11,559 bases of DNA from JAYFRC01 sp034926415 (GTDB lineage Bacteria; Bacillota; Clostridia; Oscillospirales; Oscillospiraceae): the NCBI GenBank assembly GCA_034926415.1, contig JAYFRC010000093.1, positions 1-11,559 of the forward strand. Direction: 5' to 3'. Positions 5,916 through 11,559 of the stretch are shown piece by piece. Numbering within the stretch: the stretch's first letter is position 1; every line of letters starts with the position of its first letter. The notes under the pieces were generated by a model. The model saw only the letters and a program-made list of their open reading frames with translations, ran no database searches and had not been told where the DNA came from. The translations under genes were made by a program, and so were the position numbers.

Positions 5916-7256
5916 GTGTTAAAGGCATTTACACGCGGCTGCACAAAAATGTGCGACAAATTTCTTCCCGACGCATATCTGTTTGCAATCATACTTTCTG
6001 CTGTTTGCTTTATCCTTTGCCTGTTGCTCACCGACGCGGGCGTAGTTGGAACGCTTGTTGCCTGGGGCGGAGGAATGTGGAAGCTGCTGGCCTTTACGGC
6101 CGAGATGGCAACGATAATGGTTTTCGGCTACGCGTTTGCGAAAACGAAGGCTATTGAAAAGATACTTACCGCGCTGGCAAGCGTGGTACATAGTCCTAAG
6201 CAGGCGTATTTCTTTACAGCGTTCGTCGCCGGCATCTGCTGCTGGATATGCTGGGCCGCGGGACTTATCATGAGCGCGTTCATCGCAAAGAAAATAGCGA
6301 GACGGCTCCCGGGAGTCCATTATCCGCTGCTTGTCGCTTCCGCCTACGCGGGCTTCCTGGTATTCCAGCTCGGATTTACCGGAAGCGTGTCGCTGCTCAT
6401 TGCAACGCCGGGCAACTTCATGGAGGAAATGCTCGGCGGGCTAATCCCCATCACGCAGACCATGCTGGCGCCTTGGAACATCTTCCTGTCCGTCATCCTC
6501 GGTCTTGTGATAGTTCCCCTTATGATGCGTTTCAGCGCGCCCTCTGACGGCGAGAAAATAGTCGAGATTGACTCAAGCAAGTTTGAAAATGACGATATTG
6601 TGGAAGAGAAGATATCTCTCAAGGGTCTCGCTCCAAACGCGTGGATGGAAAACAACTATTTCTTCAATGTGCTTATCGGCGGCGGCTTCGCCTGCTATCT
6701 CGTCTACTATTTCGTGGTTTCAAAGGGGTCGCTTACCATCGACGTCACGAACCTTATCTTTATGATAGCCGGACTGCTGCTGACGCCGACTCCCATCAAG
6801 TACGTCAAAAACTGCATAGAGGGCGCTACGACAGCCGGAGGCGTTATAATGCAGTTCCCGCTGTACGCGGGTATTCAGGGCATGATGCTCACGACGGGAC
6901 TGGCTTCCGTTCTGGCGGACGCCTTCGTCTCCGTCTCTACCGCACAGACTTTGCCGATGTGGACGTTCATCAGCGCCGGCATCATCAATCTGTTCATTCC
7001 CTCCGGCGGAAGCCAGTGGTCTGTTCAGGGTCCCATAATGATACAGGCCGCGTCAGACCTCGGAGCGGATTACGGGAGAATAGCCATGGCCGTCGCTTAC
7101 GGCGACAACTGGACGAACCTCATCCAGCCTTTCTGGGCGCTGCCGCTGCTGGCCGTTGCCAATCTGAAGGCAAAGGACATCATGGGCTACCTGACGCCCG
7201 TCCTTTTCGTATCGGGAGCGATATTCATCCTAGTACTCGTGTTCTGGCCGTACTAA
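5916..7256 (+). CDS. atoE: Short-chain fatty acid transporter, AtoE family
   Basis: This polytopic membrane protein has 446 residues (E. coli AtoE is about 440). Family blocks include FLPDAYLFA near the start, WGGGMWKLLAFTAEM, GFTGSVSLLIATPGN, PSGGSQWSVQGPI, NWTNLIQPFWALPLLAVANL and KDIMGY near the end. Many hydrophobic segments alternate with short loops, plus one charged loop at about 208-240. I chose the GTG at 5916: AAAGAGGG (5901-5908) precedes it by 7 bases, and it puts LPDA at residues 17-20, as LPDP is in E. coli AtoE. The in-frame ATG at 5895 has no ribosome binding site. It would import acetoacetate, butyrate or similar acids for the downstream CoA-transferase. Confidence 0.92.
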   Translation: MLKAFTRGCTKMCDKFLPDAYLFAIILSAVCFILCLLLTDAGVVGTLVAWGGGMWKLLAFTAEMATIMVFGYAFAKTKAIEKILTALASVVHSPKQAYFFTAFVAGICCWICWAAGLIMSAFIAKKIARRLPGVHYPLLVASAYAGFLVFQLGFTGSVSLLIATPGNFMEEMLGGLIPITQTMLAPWNIFLSVILGLVIVPLMMRFSAPSDGEKIVEIDSSKFENDDIVEEKISLKGLAPNAWMENNYFFNVLIGGGFACYLVYYFVVSKGSLTIDVTNLIFMIAGLLLTPTPIKYVKNCIEGATTAGGVIMQFPLYAGIQGMMLTTGLASVLADAFVSVSTAQTLPMWTFISAGIINLFIPSGGSQWSVQGPIMIQAASDLGADYGRIAMAVAYGDNWTNLIQPFWALPLLAVANLKAKDIMGYLTPVLFVSGAIFILVLVFWPY

Positions 7257-7299
7257 ACGGACAAAAGGCAATAGTATTTATTTAGAAAAGAGGATAACC

Positions 7300-7959
7300 A
7301 TGAACAAGCTGATTTCAGTGGAAGAAGCTGTGTCGAAGATACACGACGGCGATACCGTAATGGTAGGCGGATTTTATGCCATCGGCACCCCAGAGGGCAT
7401 TGTCGACGAAATGACGCGCCAGGGCAAAAAAGACCTGACTATCATCAACAACGACTGCGGAAACCCCAATTCCGCGCTCGGAAAGTACATATATTCGGGA
7501 CTTGCGAAAAAGGTCATTCTGTCATGGTGCGGATATCTCGGTGAGCTACCCAGGATGGTCGAGGAAAAAAAGATAGACCTTGAGCTCAATCCTCAGGGAA
7601 CGCTCATCGAGCGCATACGCGCCGGAGGCTTCGGTCTCGGAGGAGTACTGACGCCGACAGGGCTCGGCACCTATATCGAGGAAAAGGGCTATGGCACTAG
7701 AATCCAGCTTAACGGCCGCGATTACCTTTATCACACGCCGCTGAAGGCCGACGTAACGATCGTTCAGGCCTATGCCGCGGATGAGGCCGGAAACCTCATA
7801 TTCCGCAGGACACAGCGCAATTTTTGCGACACCATGTGTTTTGCAGGAGAGACGGTTATCGCATCGATTGCGACGCCTATAAAGAAAAAAGGTGAGATAG
7901 ACCCGGACGCCGTCATGGTTCCCGGCGTGGTGGTCGATTATCTGGTACAGGAGGGATAA
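7300..7959 (+). CDS. atoD: CoA-transferase subunit A (AtoD-like)
   Basis: The protein has 219 residues, the standard length of a family I CoA-transferase alpha subunit. It carries the N-terminal glycine motif GDTVMVGGFYAIGTPEG (a variant of GGFGxxGxPE), then NNDCGNPNSALGKYI, the Gly-rich FGLGGVLTPTGLGT and a C-terminal PGVVVDYLVQEG. With subunit B it moves CoA from acetyl-CoA or another acyl-CoA to acetoacetate or a short-chain acid. AAAGAGG lies about 6 bases before ATG, 43 bases after the transporter stop. Subunit B starts 2 bases after this stop, so translation is coupled. Exact acid specificity (acetoacetate, butyrate, succinate) cannot be read from the sequence; AtoE and thiolase as neighbours favour acetoacetate. 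Confidence 0.92.
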   Translation: MNKLISVEEAVSKIHDGDTVMVGGFYAIGTPEGIVDEMTRQGKKDLTIINNDCGNPNSALGKYIYSGLAKKVILSWCGYLGELPRMVEEKKIDLELNPQGTLIERIRAGGFGLGGVLTPTGLGTYIEEKGYGTRIQLNGRDYLYHTPLKADVTIVQAYAADEAGNLIFRRTQRNFCDTMCFAGETVIASIATPIKKKGEIDPDAVMVPGVVVDYLVQEG

Positions 7960-7961
7960 GC

Positions 7962-8624
7962 ATGGCTGAACTTACTAAAAAAGAGCTCATCGCCAAGCGT
8001 ATAGCAATGTTCTTCAATGACGGAGAACTGGCGAATCTTGGAGTCGGCATACCGACTATGGTTCCGGCGTTTCTGCCGGAGGGCGTCGAGGTTTGGCTCG
8101 AGGCCGAAAACGGCATAATCGGCGGCGGAGCGCCTGCGGCTCCCGACGCCATCGACCCGTTCTTTAAGGATGCGGGCGATAAATTCTGCACCATTCTTCC
8201 AGGAGGCTGCTGCTTTAACAGCGCCATGTCGTTTGGACTCATCCGCGGCGGACATCTGGCGTACACGGTCCTCGGAGCTATGCAGGTGGACCAGGCTGGT
8301 AATCTTGCCAACTGGGTGGTTCCCGGAGGCAAGATGGCCGGAATGGGCGGCGCGATGGATCTCGTTGCCGGAGCGAAGAAGGTAATAGTCGCTACCGAGC
8401 ATTGTTCAAAGGACGGCAAGCCCAAGATACTCAAGAAATGCAGTTTCCCGCTGACAGGCGAAAAGGTCGTCGACCATATTGTCACCGAGCTAGCCGTCAT
8501 CGACGTAACTCCCGAGGGCCTTGTCTTGCGCGAAGTCGCACCCGGCGTGACCGCCGATGAAGTCATTGCCAAGACCGAGGCGCCGCTCACCGTCGCGGCC
8601 GACTTAAGGACTATGCCCGTATAA
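7962..8624 (+). CDS. atoA: CoA-transferase subunit B (AtoA-like)
   Basis: The protein has 220 residues, full length for a beta subunit. It contains ANLGVGIPTMVPAFLP and the catalytic block LEAENGIIGGGAP. By family precedent, Glu49 in the ENG triplet is the residue that forms the acyl-glutamate intermediate. Next come GGHLAYTVLGAMQVDQAGNLANW, GMGGAMDLVAGAKKVIVATEH and a C-terminal LTVAADL. The commoner context is SENG; here it is AENG. GGAGG (7950-7954), inside the end of subunit A, provides the ribosome binding site. It is the last gene of the operon and is followed by a strong terminator. Confidence 0.93.
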   Translation: MAELTKKELIAKRIAMFFNDGELANLGVGIPTMVPAFLPEGVEVWLEAENGIIGGGAPAAPDAIDPFFKDAGDKFCTILPGGCCFNSAMSFGLIRGGHLAYTVLGAMQVDQAGNLANWVVPGGKMAGMGGAMDLVAGAKKVIVATEHCSKDGKPKILKKCSFPLTGEKVVDHIVTELAVIDVTPEGLVLREVAPGVTADEVIAKTEAPLTVAADLRTMPV

Positions 8625-8694
8625 CAAGCGAATACCTTTATGTATGCAGCATCAAAGTGTACATACGGAGTATAAATACCTCCCCCAAAAGCAG

Positions 8695-8730
8695 AATGTC
8701 CGCCGTGAAAACGGCGGACATTGTGTTTTT
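8695..8730 (+). terminator. Terminator of the ato-type operon
   Basis: A 12-bp perfect stem (8695-8706 and 8711-8722) carries a GAAA loop and is followed by GTGTTTTT. It sits between two convergent genes. The minus-strand TetR gene ends 16 bases away and may also use the hairpin, although its T-tract on that side is weak. Confidence 0.92.
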
Positions 8731-8745
8731 AAAGTTGTGGGAAAA

Positions 8746-9384
8746 TCAGGGGTTCTTTATGCGCTGCTCTACGGCAAGAGCCCGGAGCGAAGACAGGAGT
8801 ATGGAAAAATATTTATCCGCTTCGGTCTCGAGATTGAAACTGCCGTCGTAAAGGCACCAGTCGTACAGTATCGAACGGGCCCAGCGAATTATCAGCTCGG
8901 TGAACTCGTCGTCAGGAATATCCGGGAACTCGCCGCGGGCTTTTCCGATCTGTACGGCCTGACGTGCAAATTTATATAACGAACGGGTGTTGTCGTTGAG
9001 AATACGATTCTCCCTCGCACCAATCTGATTGGCGTAGACTATCTTCATAAAGGGCAGCCCGACATCGTTGACGCAGTACCTTGACATGGTTTTTATAAGG
9101 GTTAGTATGCGCTCGGTGCCGGAGGCGGTGTCGGGAAGGGTCGGCATGACGGTCTCGTACTGATGGTCGATCATGCGGAACTCCTCGATAAGTATGGATT
9201 CCTTGGATTTGAAATAGACGTAAAATGTTCCTTTTGAAAGCCCGGCCACGTTGGTTATATCTTCAACCGTCACTTTGTCGAAGCCATACTGGGCGAAGAG
9301 ACTGATTGAGGTGGCGAGCAGCTTGCTTTTTGTATTTTGAGCGTTTATCGACCGCTTTGTCGGCTTGTTATTAAGAATTGCCAT
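8746..9384 (-). CDS. TetR/AcrR-family transcriptional repressor
   Basis: The protein has 212 residues. A classic TetR DNA-binding domain lies at about 16-66 (LLATSISLFAQYGFDKVTVEDITNVAGLSKGTFYVYFKSKESI). A helical ligand-binding and dimer domain fills the rest, with two Cys and several Trp/Tyr residues in the second half. GAGAGGA lies about 9 bases before the ATG. It is convergent with the ato-type operon, and its upstream DNA holds a copy of the operator core found at the operon promoter. It is therefore the likely repressor of the operon and of itself. The ligand is probably an acyl-CoA or short-chain acid of the pathway, which is inference. Family is firm; targets are a prediction. Confidence 0.92.
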   Translation of the reverse strand: MAILNNKPTKRSINAQNTKSKLLATSISLFAQYGFDKVTVEDITNVAGLSKGTFYVYFKSKESILIEEFRMIDHQYETVMPTLPDTASGTERILTLIKTMSRYCVNDVGLPFMKIVYANQIGARENRILNDNTRSLYKFARQAVQIGKARGEFPDIPDDEFTELIIRWARSILYDWCLYDGSFNLETEADKYFSILLSSLRALAVEQRIKNP

Positions 9385-9663
9385 TTTGACCGTTCCTCTC
9401 TGTCTGTGAGCCTGTGATTATGATATTGCATAGTTTCCGAATGTCAGGGCCGCCGTGAAAGGCGGAAGGCCGGGATTTATAAATTTTAAGATTATGCAAG
9501 ACGCCTTTTTATAACAGCCGGAAAATAAAAGCAGGCAACCGGAGTCACTGACCCTGGCTTAATTATTTTACATTATATAACGAGAAAAGTAAATACGAAA
9601 AAATAAATAAAGCGACAGCATTTCTGGGTATGAGCTTGCGCGATTGCCGTAGGTCTCTGCATT
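9385..9663. other. Intergenic region between the TetR and spore coat genes
   Basis: No coding frame with a ribosome binding site is visible. Besides the predicted TetR promoter/operator, the region holds a small GC hairpin (CCGCC and GGCGG near 9450-9465) that would lie in the TetR leader, and AT-rich DNA at about 9555-9625. Confidence 0.5.
9543..9577 (-). promoter_or_regulatory. Predicted promoter and operator of the TetR gene
   Basis: On the minus strand TATAAT (9577-9572) is followed 16 bases later by AGGGTCAGTGACT (9555-9543). This matches 12 of 13 bases of AGGGTTAGTGACT beside the ato-type promoter, where the gap from TATAAT is 18 bases. No good -35 box is seen (TTTCGT at 17 bases), so promoter strength is doubtful. 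The leader to the TetR start would be about 180 bases. Confidence 0.5.
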
Positions 9664-9713
9664 AATAATAAAGGACCTGCGTTTTACAGATATAACGCAG
9701 GTCTTTTATTATT
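9664..9713 (-). terminator. Terminator of the spore coat gene
   Basis: A 20-bp stem (9664-9683 and 9694-9713) has one G:T wobble and a 10-base loop. Its core is GACCTGCGTT, flanked by AATAATAAA on one side and TTTATTATT on the other. It starts 24 bases past the stop of the minus-strand coat gene and ends in a T-rich tract in that direction. Confidence 0.85.
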
Positions 9714-9736
9714 CAAAATTATTTCTATTGCTGGAC

Positions 9737-10201
9737 TTAGCTGTACATTCCATTCTGCGCCATATAGTTATAAAGCTGTTCGCCATGCTGCTGCTCTTCT
9801 TTTTGAATATGGTTCAGGGCGTCTCTTATATTGGTATCCCTAAATTCGAAAATGCTGGTATTGTAAGAAGAAGAGACATGCTTTTCTGTCGAAAGCAAAT
9901 CGGTGCAGAGGTAGCTGTCTTTTTGCTTGTCTTGGTTCTGATCAGCCGCGGTATATTTTGCAGTAAAGGTCTGCTGCGGCTGCTGCTGATTGCCGCCGGA
10001 TTGCATGGTTGGAACTGTTCCGCCGATAATCTGATTGATTGTGTCCAGATGCTGCTTTTCAGCCTGCGAAATCTGGGAAAACAGATTTTTCAGCTGTGGA
10101 TCCGCTGCATCAGAGGAATATTTTCCGTATTTTTCTACGCAGATCTGCTCCTGTTCCTTCAGATCTTTTAAGAGCGAAGTTTCTTTTTGCGTTAATTGCA
10201 T
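9737..10201 (-). CDS. CotF-like spore coat protein
   Basis: This 154-residue helical protein has a ferritin-like two-helix pattern: LTQKETSLLKDLKEQEQICVEKYGKYSSDAADPQLKNLF and FRDTNIRDALNHIQKEEQQHGEQLYNYM. A Gln/Gly-rich linker (SGGNQQQPQQT) separates the two halves. This is the usual look of the Coat_F family, made during sporulation and placed in the spore coat. Two starts are plausible. ATG 10201 has GAGGTG 7 bases upstream and gives the family-like start MQLTQKE. ATG 10219 has GGAG 5 bases upstream and adds six residues. I prefer 10201 but not strongly. No clear sporulation promoter was found upstream. Confidence 0.85.
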   Translation of the reverse strand: MQLTQKETSLLKDLKEQEQICVEKYGKYSSDAADPQLKNLFSQISQAEKQHLDTINQIIGGTVPTMQSGGNQQQPQQTFTAKYTAADQNQDKQKDSYLCTDLLSTEKHVSSSYNTSIFEFRDTNIRDALNHIQKEEQQHGEQLYNYMAQNGMYS

Positions 10202-10219
10202 AATTTTCACCTCATGCAT

Positions 10220-10411
10220 AATATCTCCAAAGCCGCTTTGATTATTCGGCTATCAGGAGCATTCCTAAGCAGTCAGTCTATATTCATGCATTTTTGAATT
10301 CGCCGCCTGACAATATTGCAGGGATACATATGACATAAGAAACATAGCGGGGTGACTTGTATATATTTTCCGTCAAAACGAAAGGCCTCATTATTTTTAG
10401 TGGATTTAATA
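10220..10411. other. Divergent intergenic region (coat gene / arsR-like gene)
   Basis: It separates the minus-strand coat gene from the plus-strand ArsR-family gene. A TGAATA element on the minus strand (about 10281-10286) resembles a forespore -35 box, but no matching -10 box lies at the right distance. No convincing gene is seen. Confidence 0.4.
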
Positions 10412-10440
10412 TTGACAAAATTTGATTTGGTGCATATACT
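10412..10440 (+). promoter_or_regulatory. Promoter of the ArsR-family gene
   Basis: TTGACA (10412-10417) and TATACT (10435-10440) are separated by exactly 17 bases, a near-perfect sigma-A promoter. Transcription should begin near 10447, directly at the operator palindrome, and about 31 bases before the TTG start codon. Confidence 0.88.
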
Positions 10441-10447
10441 GATAACA

Positions 10448-10465
10448 TATCAAATAATTTTGATA
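10448..10465. promoter_or_regulatory. ArsR-type operator
   Basis: TATCAAA-TAAT-TTTGATA is a perfect 7-4-7 palindrome at about +1 to +18 of the predicted transcript. The ATCAAA/TTTGAT pattern is typical of operators bound by ArsR/SmtB repressors, so the protein encoded just downstream probably represses its own gene here until metal or metalloid binds. Confidence 0.75.
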
Positions 10466-10477
10466 CGAGGTGATAAC

Positions 10478-10792
10478 TTGGCAACGTTTTATGAAGAGCA
10501 TGCAAAGGTATTCAAAGCATTTTGCGATGAAAAACGCCTGCGTATACTTGAACTTCTGCGCGGCGGCGAAAAATGCGCCTGTGTTTTATTGGAAGAGTTG
10601 GACTTGGGGCAGTCGGGGCTTTCCTACCACATGAAAATCCTGGTTGAGTCGGGCATTGTTGAAAGCCGTCAGGAAGGAAAATGGACGCATTACAAAATCA
10701 GCGAAAAGGGCAGCGCCCATGCCGCGAACTTACTGAAAGAACTGACCACGCCTAACACGGTATTGGAAGAAAATATTTGCTGTAAAAAATAA
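10478..10792 (+). CDS. ArsR/SmtB-family metalloregulatory repressor
   Basis: The start is a TTG at 10478, preceded by GAGGTG (10467-10472) at 5 bases; the upstream frame has no better start and would include the promoter and operator. The product has 104 residues, a normal size. A winged helix-turn-helix fills the middle (RLRILELLRGGEKCACVLLEELDLGQSGLSYHMKILVESGIVESRQEGKWTHYKI). Cys33-Ala-Cys35 stands where ArsR proteins carry the CVC metalloid site, and a C-terminal Cys101-Cys102 pair could add ligands. It likely senses arsenite, antimonite or a related soft metal. Operator palindromes lie just upstream and just downstream. A transport gene follows, as in ars operons. Metal specificity is not determined. 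Confidence 0.9.
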   Translation: MATFYEEHAKVFKAFCDEKRLRILELLRGGEKCACVLLEELDLGQSGLSYHMKILVESGIVESRQEGKWTHYKISEKGSAHAANLLKELTTPNTVLEENICCKK

Positions 10793-10817
10793 AAGCCACC
10801 GTAAGGATGGCTTTTAT
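10789..10817 (+). terminator. Terminator or attenuator after the ArsR-family gene
   Basis: ATAAAAGCCA (10789-10798) pairs with TGGCTTTTAT (10808-10817). An inner CC-GTAA-GG and one bulged A form the loop region. The stem overlaps the stop codon and the T-run is short (TTTT), so it may only partly stop transcription into the permease gene. Confidence 0.7.
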
Positions 10818-10828
10818 AAAGCAAAATG

Positions 10829-10848
10829 CATCAAAATTATTTGATATG
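10829..10848. promoter_or_regulatory. Second ArsR-type operator, before the permease gene
   Basis: ATCAAA-ATTA-TTTGAT (10830-10845) is a perfect 6-4-6 palindrome. Its reverse complement matches the first operator at 19 of 20 bases across the flanks. It lies 36-55 bases before the permease ATG. No clear promoter boxes accompany it, so it may control a weak promoter or act as a roadblock. Confidence 0.7.
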
Positions 10849-10883
10849 ATTGTCTTTTTATTGAAAGTGAGGCTAACCCCGAA

Positions 10884-11559
10884 ATGCAAATACTAAAAGT
10901 CATTTGGGATTTTTTCCAATATCAGATTCTCGGCATGAAATGGCTGGATGGACTGATAGGCGGCGGGCTTTCCGTCATGGGGCTTGATATATCCACACGC
11001 CTTGGCGGAAGCATCGAGTTTTTCCTGTACGATGTGATAAAAATCACGGTGCTGCTGTGCTTCCTGATTTTTCTTATCAGCTATATTCAGAGTTATTTCC
11101 CGCCGGAACGAAGCAAAAAAATACTCGGACGGTTTCACGGTATCTGGGCGAACTGTATTTCGGCGCTCCTGGGCACCGTTACGCCATTTTGCTCATGTTC
11201 GTCCATACCGCTTTTCATAGGGTTCACCTCTGCCGGGCTTCCGGTCGGCGTGACGTTCTCGTTTTTGATTTCCTCACCGATGGTGGACCTTGGTTCGCTG
11301 CTTCTGCTGATGAGCATCTTTGGCGCAAAGGTAGCAGTCATCTATGTAGTCGTCGGTCTGATCATCGCAGTAGTCGGCGGTACGATTATCGAGAAGCTGC
11401 ACATGGAGAGATATGTTGAGAGTTTTATTCTGACAGCCGGAAGTGTGGACATCGAATCGCCGGATCTTACGAAGAAAGACCGGATGATTTACGCAAAAGA
11501 GCAGATGTTGTCCACTTTCAAAAAGGTGTTTCCCTATATACTTGTCGGCGTGGGTATCG
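10884..11559 (+). CDS. Permease, DUF318/ArsP family (5' part, runs off the window)
   Basis: The frame is open from ATG 10884 to the right edge: 225 complete codons plus one base. The protein has several membrane segments (about 50-70, 88-114, 120-144, 148-168 and 214-225). Its hallmark is TPFCSCSSIPLFIGF (100-114), with Cys103 and Cys105, followed by GLPVGVTFSFLISSPMVDLG, the signature of DUF318 permeases. Studied ArsP members export trivalent organoarsenicals, but many relatives are uncharacterised. A GTGAGG site lies 11 bases before ATG, a little far. The ArsR-family gene and the second operator just upstream support a metalloid efflux role. A charged cytoplasmic loop lies at about 170-212. 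The C-terminal half is missing only because the window ends. Confidence 0.88.
   Translation, partial: MQILKVIWDFFQYQILGMKWLDGLIGGGLSVMGLDISTRLGGSIEFFLYDVIKITVLLCFLIFLISYIQSYFPPERSKKILGRFHGIWANCISALLGTVTPFCSCSSIPLFIGFTSAGLPVGVTFSFLISSPMVDLGSLLLLMSIFGAKVAVIYVVVGLIIAVVGGTIIEKLHMERYVESFILTAGSVDIESPDLTKKDRMIYAKEQMLSTFKKVFPYILVGVGI

Noticed and set aside
6641..7285. 214-codon plus-strand frame inside the transporter gene
   Set aside because: It is an Arg/His-rich frame-shifted reading of the AtoE coding sequence.
9728..10171. 147-codon plus-strand frame with hydrophobic stretches
   Set aside because: It is a shadow of the CotF-like coat gene on the other strand and starts inside that gene's terminator-proximal end without a ribosome binding site.

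Overview
The window looks like a chromosomal piece of a spore-forming, anaerobic Firmicute of the Clostridia type, possibly a gut organism. The evidence is strong AAGGAGG-like ribosome binding sites, near-consensus housekeeping promoters, a CotF-like spore coat protein, fermentation-type CoA chemistry and lipoprotein signal peptides. Species cannot be named from the sequence. All functional names come from reading motifs by eye; no database search was run.

Region 1 (1-190) is the tail of an unidentified gene and its hairpin terminator. Region 2 (about 228-3858) is one operon-like unit: an ECF-type sigma factor, an overlapping single-pass anti-sigma-like membrane protein with a long low-complexity stalk, a small lipoprotein, and a lipoprotein serpin (protease inhibitor). 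It has a promoter in front and a 17-bp perfect-stem terminator behind. The layout suggests an envelope-sensing sigma system that controls surface protease defence.

Region 3 (about 3874-8730) is a short-chain acyl/acetoacetate operon: thiolase (atoB-like), a DsrE-family protein, an AtoE-type short-chain fatty acid transporter, and CoA-transferase subunits A and B. The expected chemistry is uptake of acetoacetate or a related acid, CoA transfer, then thiolytic cleavage to acetyl-CoA (or the reverse). A perfect TTGACA-N17-TATAAT promoter drives it, and a palindromic operator sits at the predicted start of transcription. A convergent TetR-family gene (8746-9384) closes the region. Its own upstream DNA carries a 12/13 copy of the operator core, so it is the likely repressor of the operon and of itself.

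Region 4 (9664-10201) is a CotF-like spore coat gene on the minus strand with its terminator. Region 5 (10412-11559) holds an ArsR-family metalloregulator with a Cys-x-Cys site and the 5' part of a DUF318/ArsP-type permease. An almost identical ATCAAA-N4-TTTGAT palindrome lies in front of each, which points to a small self-regulated metalloid resistance unit.

The most unusual points are the ECF/anti-sigma/lipoprotein/serpin arrangement, the DsrE protein inside an ato-type operon, and the three-copy operator motif linking the TetR gene to that operon.
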